A stretch of DNA of 64,000 nucleotides from Streptomyces canus (lineage in GTDB: Bacteria > Actinomycetota > Actinomycetes > Streptomycetales > Streptomycetaceae), in contig NZ_KQ948664.1 of assembly GCF_001514145.1 (NCBI RefSeq), positions 116,523-180,522 of the forward strand, in the 5' to 3' direction. The notes below the pieces were generated by a model that was given only the letters and a program-made list of their open reading frames with translations, searched no databases and was not told where the DNA came from. This document shows positions 1 through 8,097 of this stretch, piece after piece. How positions within the stretch are numbered: the stretch's first letter is position 1; each line of letters begins with the position of its first letter. A program made the translations under genes and the position numbers.

Positions 1-251
1 TTCGCCTTCGTGGCGACCGCGACGGCCACCATGATGGCCGCGGGCACGCACATCACGACGAACAGCAGCATCGGCAGCACCTTGGACTTCACCGAACGGC
101 CGAGGCCGTAGGCGCCGCGCAGGGACTGCGAGTAGAGCGAGCGGGTGGCGTAGGAGCGGCCGAGGCGAGGACCGTCGTAGGTGCGGTAGCCGATGTTGTG
201 GATGCGGGTCTGGTCGCCCGAGGGGGCGGTGACCGGGTTCTCAACTGCCAT
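1..251 (-). CDS. ABC transporter permease, N-terminal part (runs off window)
   Basis: This is the first about 83 codons of a gene on the reverse strand that continues past the left edge. It starts with ATG at 251 and reads MAVENPVTAPSGDQTRIHN. A hydrophobic segment (LPMLLFVVMCVPAAIMVAVA) that looks like the first membrane helix follows a basic stretch. The start overlaps the last 11 bases of the upstream ATPase gene on the same strand, so the two are almost certainly co-translated. By context it is the membrane subunit of an ABC-2-like exporter. The substrate cannot be judged from this fragment. Confidence 0.75.
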   Translation of the reverse strand, partial: MAVENPVTAPSGDQTRIHNIGYRTYDGPRLGRSYATRSLYSQSLRGAYGLGRSVKSKVLPMLLFVVMCVPAAIMVAVAVATKA

Positions 252-1239
252 GGCCGACGGCCTCCTTCCGCTGCTCGTCCTCGTTCGTGAAGACTTCCGA
301 GATGTGGTGCCTGCGCTGCTCCATGCGCACCAGGCCGAGACCGAGGTCGGCGACGACGTCCCGGACGAGGTCGTAGGTCTCCTCGCCCTGGGCGGTCAGC
401 AGCAGGATGTGGCCGGCGCCCGGCAGACCGCTCTGGGAGTCCAGGGCCTCCACCCCGCGCGCGTGGAGCGCCTCGCGCACCGCGCGGGTGCCGTCCGGGT
501 GCTCGTCGCTGTCGGTGACCTCGACCGCGAGGGTCGTCGTGGTCTGGGTGAAGTCGGTGGTGGAGCTGGAGCGCAGGAGCTTGCCGCCGTCGATGACGAC
601 GACGTGGTCGCAGGTGCGCTCGAGTTCACCCAGGAGGTGCGAGGTCACCAGGACCGAGATGCCGAAGTCGGTGTAGATACGGCGGATCAGGCCCAGCATG
701 TCGTCGCGGCCGACAGGGTCGAGGCCGTTGGTCGGCTCGTCGAGGAAGACCAGCTGCGGGTCGTGCACCAGGGCCTGCGCGAGCTTCACGCGCTGCTTCA
801 TGCCGGTGGAGTAACCGCCGATGGGCCGGTAGCGCTCCTCGTACAGGCCGACATGGCGCAGGGTGTCCGCGGTGCGTTCGCGCGCGGCGGTGGGCGGCAG
901 ACCGGACATGCGGGCCATGTGCACGACGAACTCGGTGGCCGAGACGTCCGGCGGCAGGCAGTCGTGTTCCGGCATGTAGCCGACGCGCTCGCGGATGGCG
1001 GCGCCCTTGGTCGCGACGTCGAGCCCGAGCACTTCGGCACGGCCCTCGGAGGCGGGGGACAGACCCAACAGGATCTTGATCATGGTGGACTTGCCGGCTC
1101 CGTTGGCGCCGACGAGTCCGGTCACGCCGGCTCCGACGTCCAAGGAGAGCCGGTCAAGAGCGGTCACCCGGGGGAACCGCTTGCTCAGGCTTTCGGTCGC
1201 GATCACAGTCACGTCGTCGACAGTAGTGACGCGGACCAC
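241..1239 (-). CDS. ABC transporter ATP-binding protein
   Basis: This is a 332-residue cytoplasmic ATPase that would power the permease encoded immediately downstream. Walker A (GANGAGKST), the signature (YSTGMKQRVKLAQ), Walker B with LVFLDEPTNGLDP, and the H-loop (VTSHLLGEL) are all visible in the usual order. The family is the CcmA/NatA-like exporter group, with one ATPase domain and an additional about 100 residues at the C-terminus. The GTG at 1239 is preceded by a GGGGTGA ribosome-binding-like stretch and was kept as the start. Export of lipids, peptides or drugs are all possible; nothing in the sequence chooses between them. Confidence 0.9.
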   Translation of the reverse strand: MVRVTTVDDVTVIATESLSKRFPRVTALDRLSLDVGAGVTGLVGANGAGKSTMIKILLGLSPASEGRAEVLGLDVATKGAAIRERVGYMPEHDCLPPDVSATEFVVHMARMSGLPPTAARERTADTLRHVGLYEERYRPIGGYSTGMKQRVKLAQALVHDPQLVFLDEPTNGLDPVGRDDMLGLIRRIYTDFGISVLVTSHLLGELERTCDHVVVIDGGKLLRSSSTTDFTQTTTTLAVEVTDSDEHPDGTRAVREALHARGVEALDSQSGLPGAGHILLLTAQGEETYDLVRDVVADLGLGLVRMEQRRHHISEVFTNEDEQRKEAVGHGS

Positions 1240-1331
1240 TCAGGTCGTCACCCCGCAGAGCTGCATCGGCATCAGACTCCAGAGGTACGGGCACCTAGGG
1301 GTCACCCTGAAGTAGAACAACGCGGCCTCCG

Positions 1332-1358
1332 TTTTCCACATCGGCGGGTTTTTCCACA
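1332..1358 (+). other. Pair of DnaA-box-like 9-mers (weak)
   Basis: Two identical TTTTCCACA 9-mers lie 18 bp apart (1332-1340 and 1350-1358) in the divergent intergenic region between the ABC ATPase gene and the M24 peptidase gene. Each differs by one base from the TTGTCCACA/TTATCCACA DnaA box. The third position is T, which Streptomyces boxes usually avoid, so binding is uncertain. Confidence 0.25.
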
Positions 1359-1454
1359 GGCCGACCCAGCCCTATTGACGCAGCCTCTAACAACTGTCAC
1401 ATTCGCCAGTGTCACGTTACGGGCACGTACCGCAGTCGACGGGGACGAGGCGGC

Positions 1455-2297
1455 ATGACGACGGCAGCGAACAGCGGACTCTCCACCCGATTGCGGGGAT
1501 TCCGGCAGGTCCAGCGGCTCGCGTACGAGTGCGCCGAGGCGGTCGCGGCCCGTCTGGAGCCCGGCGTGAGCGAGCGGCAGGCCGCCCGGATGCAGCGCGA
1601 GTGGTTGCGTGAGCGGGGCGTACGCGACTGGTTCCATCTGCCGTTCGCCTGGTTCGGGGACCGTACGGCGTTCACGGGCTTCCGCGTTCCGCTGCAGTTC
1701 TTCCCGACCGACCGCCGCCTGACGCCCGGCATGCCGTTCATCCTGGACATGGCTCCGGTGTACCAGGGCTTCACCGCCGACATCGGCTACTCCGGCTCGC
1801 TGGGAAGCAACCCCGTCCAGGACCGACTGATGGCCGACCTGGAAGCGCACCGCGAGCTGATCCTGCGCGAGGTCCGAGAGCGGCGGTCGCTGCGCGAGAT
1901 CTACGAGGACGTGGACCGCCTCATGGTCCGCCAGGGCTACGCCAACCGGCACCGCGCGTACCCCTTCGGCGTGATCGCCCACAAGGTCGACCAGGTCAAG
2001 CAGCGCCGCTGGTCGCCGCATGTCTTCGGGTTCGGCACCCAGTCCCTGAAGGGCCTGGCCGCCGACGCGCTGCACGGCCACCGCGAGGGCTGGTCACCCC
2101 TGTGGTCGCCGTACCGCTTCTCCGACCACCCGCCGCAGCCGGGCCTGTGGGCGGTCGAACCCCACCTCGGATTCCGGGGCACGGGCGCGAAGTTCGAGGA
2201 GATCCTGGTCGTCACCGACTCCAGGGACCCCGAGCAGAGCGCCTTCTGGCTGGACGACGATCTGCCGCACGTGCGGCGCTGGGTGGAGGCGAAGTGA
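1455..2297 (+). CDS. M24 family metallopeptidase (aminopeptidase P-like)
   Basis: This 280-residue cytoplasmic protein has the pita-bread fold signature of Xaa-Pro aminopeptidases and methionine aminopeptidases. Candidate metal ligands appear in order: two Asp in LDMAPVYQGFTADIG (about residues 97-109), a His in YPFGVIAHKV (about 177), and Glu residues in WAVEPHLGF and AKFEEILVV (about 233-252). The last two make the family's usual D-D-H-E-E set plausible. It lacks the long N-terminal creatinase domain of full-size aminopeptidase P. Its stop overlaps the GTG start of the following gene, so it probably leads the operon that runs to the MerR gene. The substrate is unknown; a non-peptidase M24 role is possible. 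Confidence 0.75.
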   Translation: MTTAANSGLSTRLRGFRQVQRLAYECAEAVAARLEPGVSERQAARMQREWLRERGVRDWFHLPFAWFGDRTAFTGFRVPLQFFPTDRRLTPGMPFILDMAPVYQGFTADIGYSGSLGSNPVQDRLMADLEAHRELILREVRERRSLREIYEDVDRLMVRQGYANRHRAYPFGVIAHKVDQVKQRRWSPHVFGFGTQSLKGLAADALHGHREGWSPLWSPYRFSDHPPQPGLWAVEPHLGFRGTGAKFEEILVVTDSRDPEQSAFWLDDDLPHVRRWVEAK

Positions 2298-4051
2298 GCT
2301 TGCTGGAGGGTGCGCGGGAACGCCGGGTGCGGACCGGTGGCGTCGAACTGTGCGTGGCCGAACTGGGCGACCCGGGGCAGCCGACCGTGGTCCTGGTGCA
2401 CGGCTACCCGGACAGCAAGGAGGTCTGGGCCCAGGTCGCGGCCCGTCTCGCCGACCGCTTCCACGTCGTGCTCTACGACGTCCGGGGCCACGGCCGGTCG
2501 ACGGCACCGAAGCCGCTGCGCGGCGGGTTCACACTGGAGAAGCTGACGGACGACTTCCTGGCCGTCGCGGACGCCGTCAGCCCGGACCGGCCCGTGCACC
2601 TGGTCGGACACGACTGGGGCTCGGTGCAGGCCTGGGAGTTCGTCACCGTCCCGCGCACCGAGGGGCGCATCGCGTCCTTCACCTCGATGTCCGGACCGTC
2701 CCTCGACCACCTCGGCCACTGGATCGCCGGACGCCTCAGGCGCCCCACCCCGCGCCGGGCCGGCCAGCTCCTCGGGCAGAGCGCCAAATCCTGGTACGTC
2801 TACCTGCTGCACACCCCTGGCCTGCCCGAACTGGCCTGGCGCGGTCCGCTCGGCAAGGTGTGGCCCCGCCTCCTCGAGCGCGCCGAGAAGGTCCCCGCCG
2901 ACGGCTACCCGACGTCCTCGCTGCGCACCGACGCGGCCCACGGCGCGTGGCTGTACCGGGACAACGTCCGGGCCCGGCTGCGCCGCCCGCGCACCGACGC
3001 GTACGCACACGCGCCCGTGCAGCTCATCACGCCCCTGGGGGACGCGTTCCTCTCGGAGAAGCTCTGCGACGGCCTGGAGCAGTGGGCACCCCAGCTGACC
3101 CGGCGCACCCTCCCCGCCAAGCACTGGGTCCCGCGCTCACGCCCGGACCAGCTGTCCGCGTGGATCACGGAGTTCGTCACGTCCGTCGAAGGCGGCCGGA
3201 CCGCCGTGCGGGCGAGCGGGAAGTACGCCGACCGGTTCGGCGGACAGCTCGTGCTGGTCACCGGCGCGGGCAGCGGCATCGGCCGCGCCACGGCGTTCGC
3301 CTTCGCGGAGGCCGGCGCGCGCGTGGTCGCCGTCGACCGGGACACCGAGTCCGCCGCCCGCACCGCGGAACTGTCCCGGCTGGTCGGCGCCCCCGAGGCC
3401 TGGGCGGAGACCGTCGACGTCTCCGACGAACAGGCCATGGAGAAACTGGCCGACAAGGTCGCCTCCGAGTACGGCGTGGTGGACGTCCTGGTCAACAACG
3501 CCGGAATCGGCCTCGGCGGCTCCTTCCTCGACACCACCACCGAGGACTGGAAGAGGGTCCTCGACGTCAACCTGTGGGGCGTCATCCACGGCTGCCGGCT
3601 CTTCGGCAAGCAGATGGTGGAGCGCGGACAGGGCGGCCACATCGTCAACACCGCCTCGGCGGCCGCCTATCAGCCCTCCAAGGCACTGTCCGCCTACGGC
3701 ACCTCCAAGGCGGCCGTCCTCATGCTCAGCGAGAGCCTGCGCGCCGAACTCGCGGGCCGGGGCATCGGGGTGAGCGCGATCTGCCCCGGCTTCGTCAACA
3801 CCAACATCACCTCCACCGCGCGCTTCGCGGGTGTCGACGCCGACGAGGAGAAACGCCGCCAGAAACGCACGGCCCGCCTCTACGGGCTGCGGAACTACCC
3901 GCCCGAGAAGGTCGCCGACGCGATCCTGCGAGCGGTCGTGCGCAACCAGGCCGTCGTACCGGTCACGCCCGAGGCCCGCGGCGCGCGCGTCATGGCCCGG
4001 TGGGCGCCGAAGGCACTCCGGGCGATCGCACGGCTGGAGCCGCCGCTGTGA
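2294..4051 (+). CDS. Alpha/beta hydrolase - short-chain dehydrogenase fusion protein
   Basis: This 585-residue protein joins two enzymes. Residues about 1-295 are an alpha/beta hydrolase with an oxyanion motif (VHGYPDSK), a nucleophile elbow GHDWG at about residue 105, and a late KHW histidine. Asp as nucleophile in GHDWG is typical of epoxide hydrolases. Residues about 315-585 are a classical short-chain dehydrogenase with TGAGSGIG cofactor motif, NNAG, a catalytic Ser and YGTSK (about residue 468). The GTG at 2294 overlaps the TGA of the M24 gene, which fixes the start; upstream in-frame codons lie inside that gene. It overlaps the next gene by the same GTGA device. Coupled opening and oxidation of a lipophilic substrate is an inference. 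Confidence 0.85.
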   Translation: MSLLEGARERRVRTGGVELCVAELGDPGQPTVVLVHGYPDSKEVWAQVAARLADRFHVVLYDVRGHGRSTAPKPLRGGFTLEKLTDDFLAVADAVSPDRPVHLVGHDWGSVQAWEFVTVPRTEGRIASFTSMSGPSLDHLGHWIAGRLRRPTPRRAGQLLGQSAKSWYVYLLHTPGLPELAWRGPLGKVWPRLLERAEKVPADGYPTSSLRTDAAHGAWLYRDNVRARLRRPRTDAYAHAPVQLITPLGDAFLSEKLCDGLEQWAPQLTRRTLPAKHWVPRSRPDQLSAWITEFVTSVEGGRTAVRASGKYADRFGGQLVLVTGAGSGIGRATAFAFAEAGARVVAVDRDTESAARTAELSRLVGAPEAWAETVDVSDEQAMEKLADKVASEYGVVDVLVNNAGIGLGGSFLDTTTEDWKRVLDVNLWGVIHGCRLFGKQMVERGQGGHIVNTASAAAYQPSKALSAYGTSKAAVLMLSESLRAELAGRGIGVSAICPGFVNTNITSTARFAGVDADEEKRRQKRTARLYGLRNYPPEKVADAILRAVVRNQAVVPVTPEARGARVMARWAPKALRAIARLEPPL

Positions 4052-4917
4052 GCCCCGAGATCGCCCCGCGCCGGGTGTCCTTCGACTGGTCCCGCACGCC
4101 CCTGCACTGGATCCCCGGCGAGCCCACCGCGACCCACGTCATCAATGTGCTGCACCTGCTGCTGCCGGCGGGGGAGCGCTGGTTCGTGAAAGTCCTCAAA
4201 GAAGGCCTGCCGCTGGTCAGTGACCCCGAACTCCGCGCCGACGTCAAGGGGTTCATGGGCCAGGAGGCCACGCACAGCGTCCAGCACACGCACGTACTGG
4301 ACCATCTGGCCGCGCAGCGGCTCGACACCGCCGGCTTCACCAAGTACGTCGACTTCCTCTTCGAGCGGCTGCTCGGCGAGCGCCCGCCCCTCAACGCGCC
4401 CATTCCCGCGCGCGAGTGGCTGCGCTTCCGGCTGTCGATCGTCGCCGCCATCGAACAGTTCACGGCCGTGCTCGGCGACTGGGTATTGGCCGCCGACGGA
4501 CTCGACCGGGCCGGCGCCGACGAGATCATGCTCGACCTGCTGCGCTGGCACGGCGCCGAAGAAGTCGAACACCGCGCGGTCGCCTTCGACATGTACCTAC
4601 ACTGCGGCGGCACCGGAACGCCCCGATACGCGCGCCGGATCGCGGGCATGGCGGTCACCGCCCCGGTGATGCTCCACCTGTGGCTGTGGGGGACGGCCTA
4701 CCTGATCCGTCACGACCCACAGCTCGCGGGACGTCTGCGCTACTCCCTCAAGGAGCACGAGAGGGCCGTACGAAAAGGACTGCTACCGGCCTGGCGAGAG
4801 CTCGGCGCGGCCGTACCGCGGTACCTCCGGCGGTCCTACCACCCCTCGCAGGAGGGGTCGTTGAGCCGTGCGGTGGAGTACCTGAAGCGGTCACCGGCGG
4901 CGAGGGGCGCCGCGTGA
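4048..4917 (+). CDS. Predicted metal-dependent hydrolase (PF10118-like)
   Basis: This 289-residue protein resembles the PF10118 'predicted metal-dependent hydrolase' family. Helical segments carry Glu/His pairs spaced like a carboxylate-bridged metal site: MGQEATHSVQHTHV (about residue 69) and HGAEEVEHRAV (about 172). A hydrophobic stretch around 195-215 (VTAPVMLHLWLWGTAYL) may be a membrane-contacting helix. The start is GTG overlapping the stop of the hydrolase-SDR gene; the stop overlaps the GTG of the MerR gene. The tight overlap on both sides says it works with the fusion enzyme. The reaction has not been established for the family. Confidence 0.75.
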   Translation: MSPEIAPRRVSFDWSRTPLHWIPGEPTATHVINVLHLLLPAGERWFVKVLKEGLPLVSDPELRADVKGFMGQEATHSVQHTHVLDHLAAQRLDTAGFTKYVDFLFERLLGERPPLNAPIPAREWLRFRLSIVAAIEQFTAVLGDWVLAADGLDRAGADEIMLDLLRWHGAEEVEHRAVAFDMYLHCGGTGTPRYARRIAGMAVTAPVMLHLWLWGTAYLIRHDPQLAGRLRYSLKEHERAVRKGLLPAWRELGAAVPRYLRRSYHPSQEGSLSRAVEYLKRSPAARGAA

Positions 4918-5852
4918 GCGACGCCCCCGCCCACCGGATCGAGGACCTCGCCCACCTCAGCGGCGCCACCGTCCGCACCATCCGCGCCTACCAGGACCGC
5001 GGACTGCTCCCCCGCCCCGAGCGCCGCGGCCGGGCCAACATCTACACCGACACCCACCTCGTCCGGCTGCGCCAGATCGCCGATCTCCTCGACCGCGGCT
5101 ACGGCCTGGCCTCCATCAAGGAGCTCCTGGAGGCCTACGACTCCGGCCGTGGCCTCGGCGGCATCCTCGGGCTTGTCGCCGAGGTCGACGGCCCGTGGAC
5201 CGACGAGGAGGCCGTCCGGATCTCCCGCGCCGAGCTGGACGCCCGCTTCGGCGGCACCCCCGACGAGGCCGCGGTCGCCGAGGCGGTGGAGCTCGGCGTA
5301 CTGGAGCCGGTACCCGGCGACGACGGTTTCTTCCTTGTGCCGAGCCCCCAAGAACTCGCCGTGGCCGCCGAGTTGTACGCGGCCGGGGTCCCGCTCTCCG
5401 CGATCTCCGGCCACCTGCGGGAGTTGAGGGGACAGGTCGAGCACATCGCCGCCCGTTTCCTGGAGTTCACCACCGAGCACGTCTTCGCGCGCTACCTGGA
5501 AGGACCGCACCAGCCGACCGACACGGACGCCGCCGAAGCGGCCTCTCTCGTCCGACGGCTGCGGCCGCTCGCACAGCAGACCGTGGACGCCGAACTCGCC
5601 CGCGCGATGCGGACATTGGCGGTTCGACACCTGCGGCAGCACCTCGCCTCCGGCGAGACGCCGGATGGACGTCGGACGTCACGTTCCGTGTCCGTGCCCG
5701 AGGAGACGATGCGGGCGGTGGAAGGGCTGGTTGGGGCGGAGCGGGCGGCGGAGTTCTTTGTGCTGGCGGCTGAACGGGAGGTCCGGGCAAGGGCGTTGGA
5801 TGCGCTCACGTCAAATGGTCGACCCCCAGTCGATCTTGACGAAGAGGACTGA
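4914..5852 (+). CDS. MerR family transcriptional regulator
   Basis: This 312-residue regulator has an N-terminal MerR winged helix-turn-helix: IEDLAHLSGATVRTIRAYQ followed by DRGLLPRPERRGRANIYT, about residues 8-75. The long C-terminal part (about 230 residues) contains no visible cysteine cluster of the metal-sensing MerR members, so a small-molecule or protein signal is more likely. It closes the GTGA-overlapped operon that starts with the M24 gene, so it is probably the local regulator of that operon. The GTG start inside the preceding stop is the only one that fits the overlap pattern and leaves the HTH at the very N-terminus. Confidence 0.85.
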   Translation: MSDAPAHRIEDLAHLSGATVRTIRAYQDRGLLPRPERRGRANIYTDTHLVRLRQIADLLDRGYGLASIKELLEAYDSGRGLGGILGLVAEVDGPWTDEEAVRISRAELDARFGGTPDEAAVAEAVELGVLEPVPGDDGFFLVPSPQELAVAAELYAAGVPLSAISGHLRELRGQVEHIAARFLEFTTEHVFARYLEGPHQPTDTDAAEAASLVRRLRPLAQQTVDAELARAMRTLAVRHLRQHLASGETPDGRRTSRSVSVPEETMRAVEGLVGAERAAEFFVLAAEREVRARALDALTSNGRPPVDLDEED

Positions 5853-5864
5853 CTTGCCAGGGAG

Positions 5865-5918
5865 TTGTCCACAGAAACGCCAAGTAGCCTGTGGATAACT
5901 ACAGTTGGTTGTGGATCA
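5865..5918. other. DnaA-box cluster outside oriC
   Basis: The 122-bp gap between the MerR gene and the RNA phosphotransferase gene holds TTGTCCACA at 5865-5873 on the plus strand, TTATCCACA at 5890-5898 on the minus strand, and a one-mismatch TGATCCACA at 5910-5918 on the minus strand. The first two are perfect DnaA boxes, the first being the preferred Streptomyces form. Three boxes within 54 bp on both strands exceed what a non-origin intergenic gap would be expected to have. Confidence 0.5.
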
Positions 5919-5974
5919 AACATCCGGCCCAAAATCATTCGCGTGATTCACGTCTCTCCCGGCACCCTGGCGGG

Positions 5975-6547
5975 ATGAACGAGAACAAGCCACGCGAGAG
6001 GGACGAGAGACGCACCGTGAAGGTCTCGAAGTACCTCTCCAAGCATCTGCGCCACCAGCCCGAGCGCATCGGGCTCACGCTCGACGAGGCCGGCTGGGTC
6101 GAGATCGACGCCCTGCTCGCCGCGACCGCCGCGCACAACTTCCGCATCAGCCGGGAAGAACTGGACCAGGTCGTCGCCGCGAACGACAAACAACGCTTCG
6201 CCGTCGACGGCACACGCATCCGCGCCAGCCAGGGCCACAGCATCGACGTCGACCTCGGCCTGCCACCGGCGACCCCGCCGCCGTACCTCTACCACGGCAC
6301 GGTGGCGCGCTACCTGGACGCGATCCGCGCCGAGGGACTGCGCCCCATGAACCGGCACGACGTACACCTCTCGCCCGACCGCGAGACCGCGACCCGGGTC
6401 GGCGCCCGCCGCGGCCGCCCCGTCGTGCTCTCCGTGCACGCGGAAGCCATGCACCGCGACAGCCATGTCTTCCACGTCAGCGCGAACGGCGTCTGGTTGA
6501 CCCAGTCCGTCCCACCGCGCTATCTGCGGTTTCCGGAGCAGCACTGA
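5975..6547 (+). CDS. kptA: RNA 2'-phosphotransferase (Tpt1/KptA family)
   Basis: This 190-residue enzyme belongs to the Tpt1/KptA family, which moves a 2'-phosphate from RNA to NAD+, giving ADP-ribose 1'',2''-cyclic phosphate. The N-terminal winged-helix part has the signature KYLSKHLRH with LTLDEAGWV. The NAD-binding lobe shows YHGTVARYL and GLRPMNRHDVHLS, with the conserved Arg/His residues of the family. Its length is normal for bacterial members. The ATG at 5975 places the conserved SKxLRH motif about 20 residues in. Bacteria lack the fungal tRNA-splicing step that makes the known substrate, so the physiological role here is open. A DnaA-box cluster lies in its upstream region. Confidence 0.9.
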   Translation: MNENKPRERDERRTVKVSKYLSKHLRHQPERIGLTLDEAGWVEIDALLAATAAHNFRISREELDQVVAANDKQRFAVDGTRIRASQGHSIDVDLGLPPATPPPYLYHGTVARYLDAIRAEGLRPMNRHDVHLSPDRETATRVGARRGRPVVLSVHAEAMHRDSHVFHVSANGVWLTQSVPPRYLRFPEQH

Positions 6548-6572
6548 GCATCGGCGGGAGATGATCGACGCC

Positions 6573-7040
6573 ATGGACCACGACATGGACCATCGCATGG
6601 ACCACCTCCCCACCACCGAAGCCGCCGTCACCGCGCTCCGCGCCCTCGCCGCCGCTTACGGGCTCGCGATCGAGGTGACCCACGACATCGGCGCCGACCA
6701 GACCTCCCGCCGCAGCTCCGCGGGCGTCGGCGTCACCACCGACCCGGACGGCACCCTGCCCCACGAGGCCTACGTCGAGCTCGGCGGCCGGCCCCTGGTG
6801 GATGTGCGGCTGTTCCCGGAAGACGACGCCCTGATCACCGTCGACGGAGTCGAGTGCCCGGACATCGCCCGCGACGACGTCCCCGCCTTTCTCCGCGCAC
6901 TCTACGAAGGCCATGCCTGGGTGAAGACACGCCGCTTCCCGCCCAGCCATTTCCTCATGGTGCCGCTCCCGGGCGACCGCGTGCACAAGGAGTTCATCCC
7001 GGTCGGACTCGGCCCCTGGCTCAACGGCCGCACACAGTGA
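6573..7040 (+). CDS. Conserved hypothetical protein, 155 residues
   Basis: I do not recognise this protein. It is acidic, has no membrane segment or signal peptide, and starts with a His/Asp/Met-rich run (MDHDMDHRMDHLP) made of three near-copies of MDH. An alternative ATG lies at 6561, but the GGGAG at 6556-6560 abuts that codon directly and cannot serve it, so 6573 is preferred. It is 25 bp downstream of the RNA phosphotransferase gene on the same strand and may be co-transcribed. A perfect parS site follows its stop. Function unknown. Confidence 0.65.
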   Translation: MDHDMDHRMDHLPTTEAAVTALRALAAAYGLAIEVTHDIGADQTSRRSSAGVGVTTDPDGTLPHEAYVELGGRPLVDVRLFPEDDALITVDGVECPDIARDDVPAFLRALYEGHAWVKTRRFPPSHFLMVPLPGDRVHKEFIPVGLGPWLNGRTQ

Positions 7041-7052
7041 CCGTGAGTCACG

Positions 7053-7066
7053 GTTTCACGTGAAAC
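7053..7066. other. parS site (ParB binding), perfect
   Basis: The 14-bp palindrome GTTTCACGTGAAAC matches the bacterial parS consensus exactly. It sits between the hypothetical gene and the LLM oxidoreductase gene, 25 bp upstream of the latter's ATG. Confidence 0.92.
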
Positions 7067-7091
7067 ACGGCCGACGCATACGCTCGGACCC

Positions 7092-7994
7092 ATGAGTCTG
7101 CGTCTGAGCACCGTGATCCTCCCCTACCGCCGCTGGAAAGAGGGGAGCCGCGAGGCATGGCAGCGCGCGGACCAGCTCGGCTTCCACACCGGATACACCT
7201 ACGACCACCTGTCCTGGCGCACCTTCCGCGACGGCCCCTGGTTCGGTGCCCTGCCCACGCTGACCGGCGCCGCAGGCGTGACCGACCGGCTGCGCCTGGG
7301 CACCCTGGTGACCTCGCCGAACTTCCGGCACCCGGTGAACCTCGCCAAGGAACTGATCACCCTCGACGACATCTCCGGCGGCCGCGTCACCCTCGGTATC
7401 GGCGCGGGCGGCACCGGCTTCGACGCCACCGCGCTCGGCCAGGATCCGTGGAGCCCGCGCGAGCGTGCCGACCGGCTCGCCGAGTTCGTCCCGCTGCTCG
7501 ACCGCCTGCTCCGCGAGGACTCGGTGTCCTACGACGGCGACTTCTACTCGGCGCACGAGGCCCGCAACATCCCCGGCTGTGTCCAGCGGCCCAGGCTGCC
7601 CTTCGCCGTGGCCGCCACCGGGCCCCGTGGCCTGCGGCTCGCCGCACGCCACGGGCAGGCGTGGGTGACCACCGGAGACCCGAAGCTCTACGAGAACGGC
7701 ACGCCCGAGCAGTCCCTCCAGGCCCTCCGCGGCCAGGTCGAGAAGCTCACCGATGCCTGCGTGTCGCTCGGCCGGGACGTGAACTCGCTCGGCAAGATCC
7801 TGCTCACCGGCTTCACCCCGGACCGCGGGCGCCCGCTGGAGTCCCTCGACGCCTTCGTCGACTTCGCGGGCCGCCACCGGGAGCTCGGCTTCACGGAGCT
7901 CGTGATCCACTGGCCGATCCCCGACTCGGACTTCGCCGCCGACGAGAAGGTCTTCGAGCAGATCGCCATGGAGGCACCGGCACAGCTGGGCTGA
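7092..7994 (+). CDS. LLM-class flavin-dependent oxidoreductase (F420-type)
   Basis: This 300-residue TIM-barrel protein belongs to the luciferase-like monooxygenase group. Characteristic blocks are visible: GFHTGYTYDHLSWR near residue 30, LRLGTLVTSPNFRHPVNLAKE around 70-90, LDDISGGRVTLGIGAGG around 95, and FAVAATGPRGLRLAARHG around 175. In actinomycetes most proteins of this form use coenzyme F420, but neither cofactor nor substrate can be proved from the sequence. A parS site lies directly in its upstream region, where bound ParB could interfere with transcription (inference). Confidence 0.85.
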   Translation: MSLRLSTVILPYRRWKEGSREAWQRADQLGFHTGYTYDHLSWRTFRDGPWFGALPTLTGAAGVTDRLRLGTLVTSPNFRHPVNLAKELITLDDISGGRVTLGIGAGGTGFDATALGQDPWSPRERADRLAEFVPLLDRLLREDSVSYDGDFYSAHEARNIPGCVQRPRLPFAVAATGPRGLRLAARHGQAWVTTGDPKLYENGTPEQSLQALRGQVEKLTDACVSLGRDVNSLGKILLTGFTPDRGRPLESLDAFVDFAGRHRELGFTELVIHWPIPDSDFAADEKVFEQIAMEAPAQLG

Positions 7995-8097
7995 GGCGGC
8001 AGCACCGGGGCGAGTGAGGTCCGCTCCTGCCGTCATCTCTGTCTCACCTGTACGGGCACCCGTCCGGTCGTACAGGCGTATGCGGGAGAATGAGCGG

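Noticed and set aside
193..1458. Long plus-strand open frame of 421 codons over the ABC ATPase gene
   Set aside because: It lies antisense to a gene with complete Walker and signature motifs; long antisense frames are expected in high-GC codon usage.
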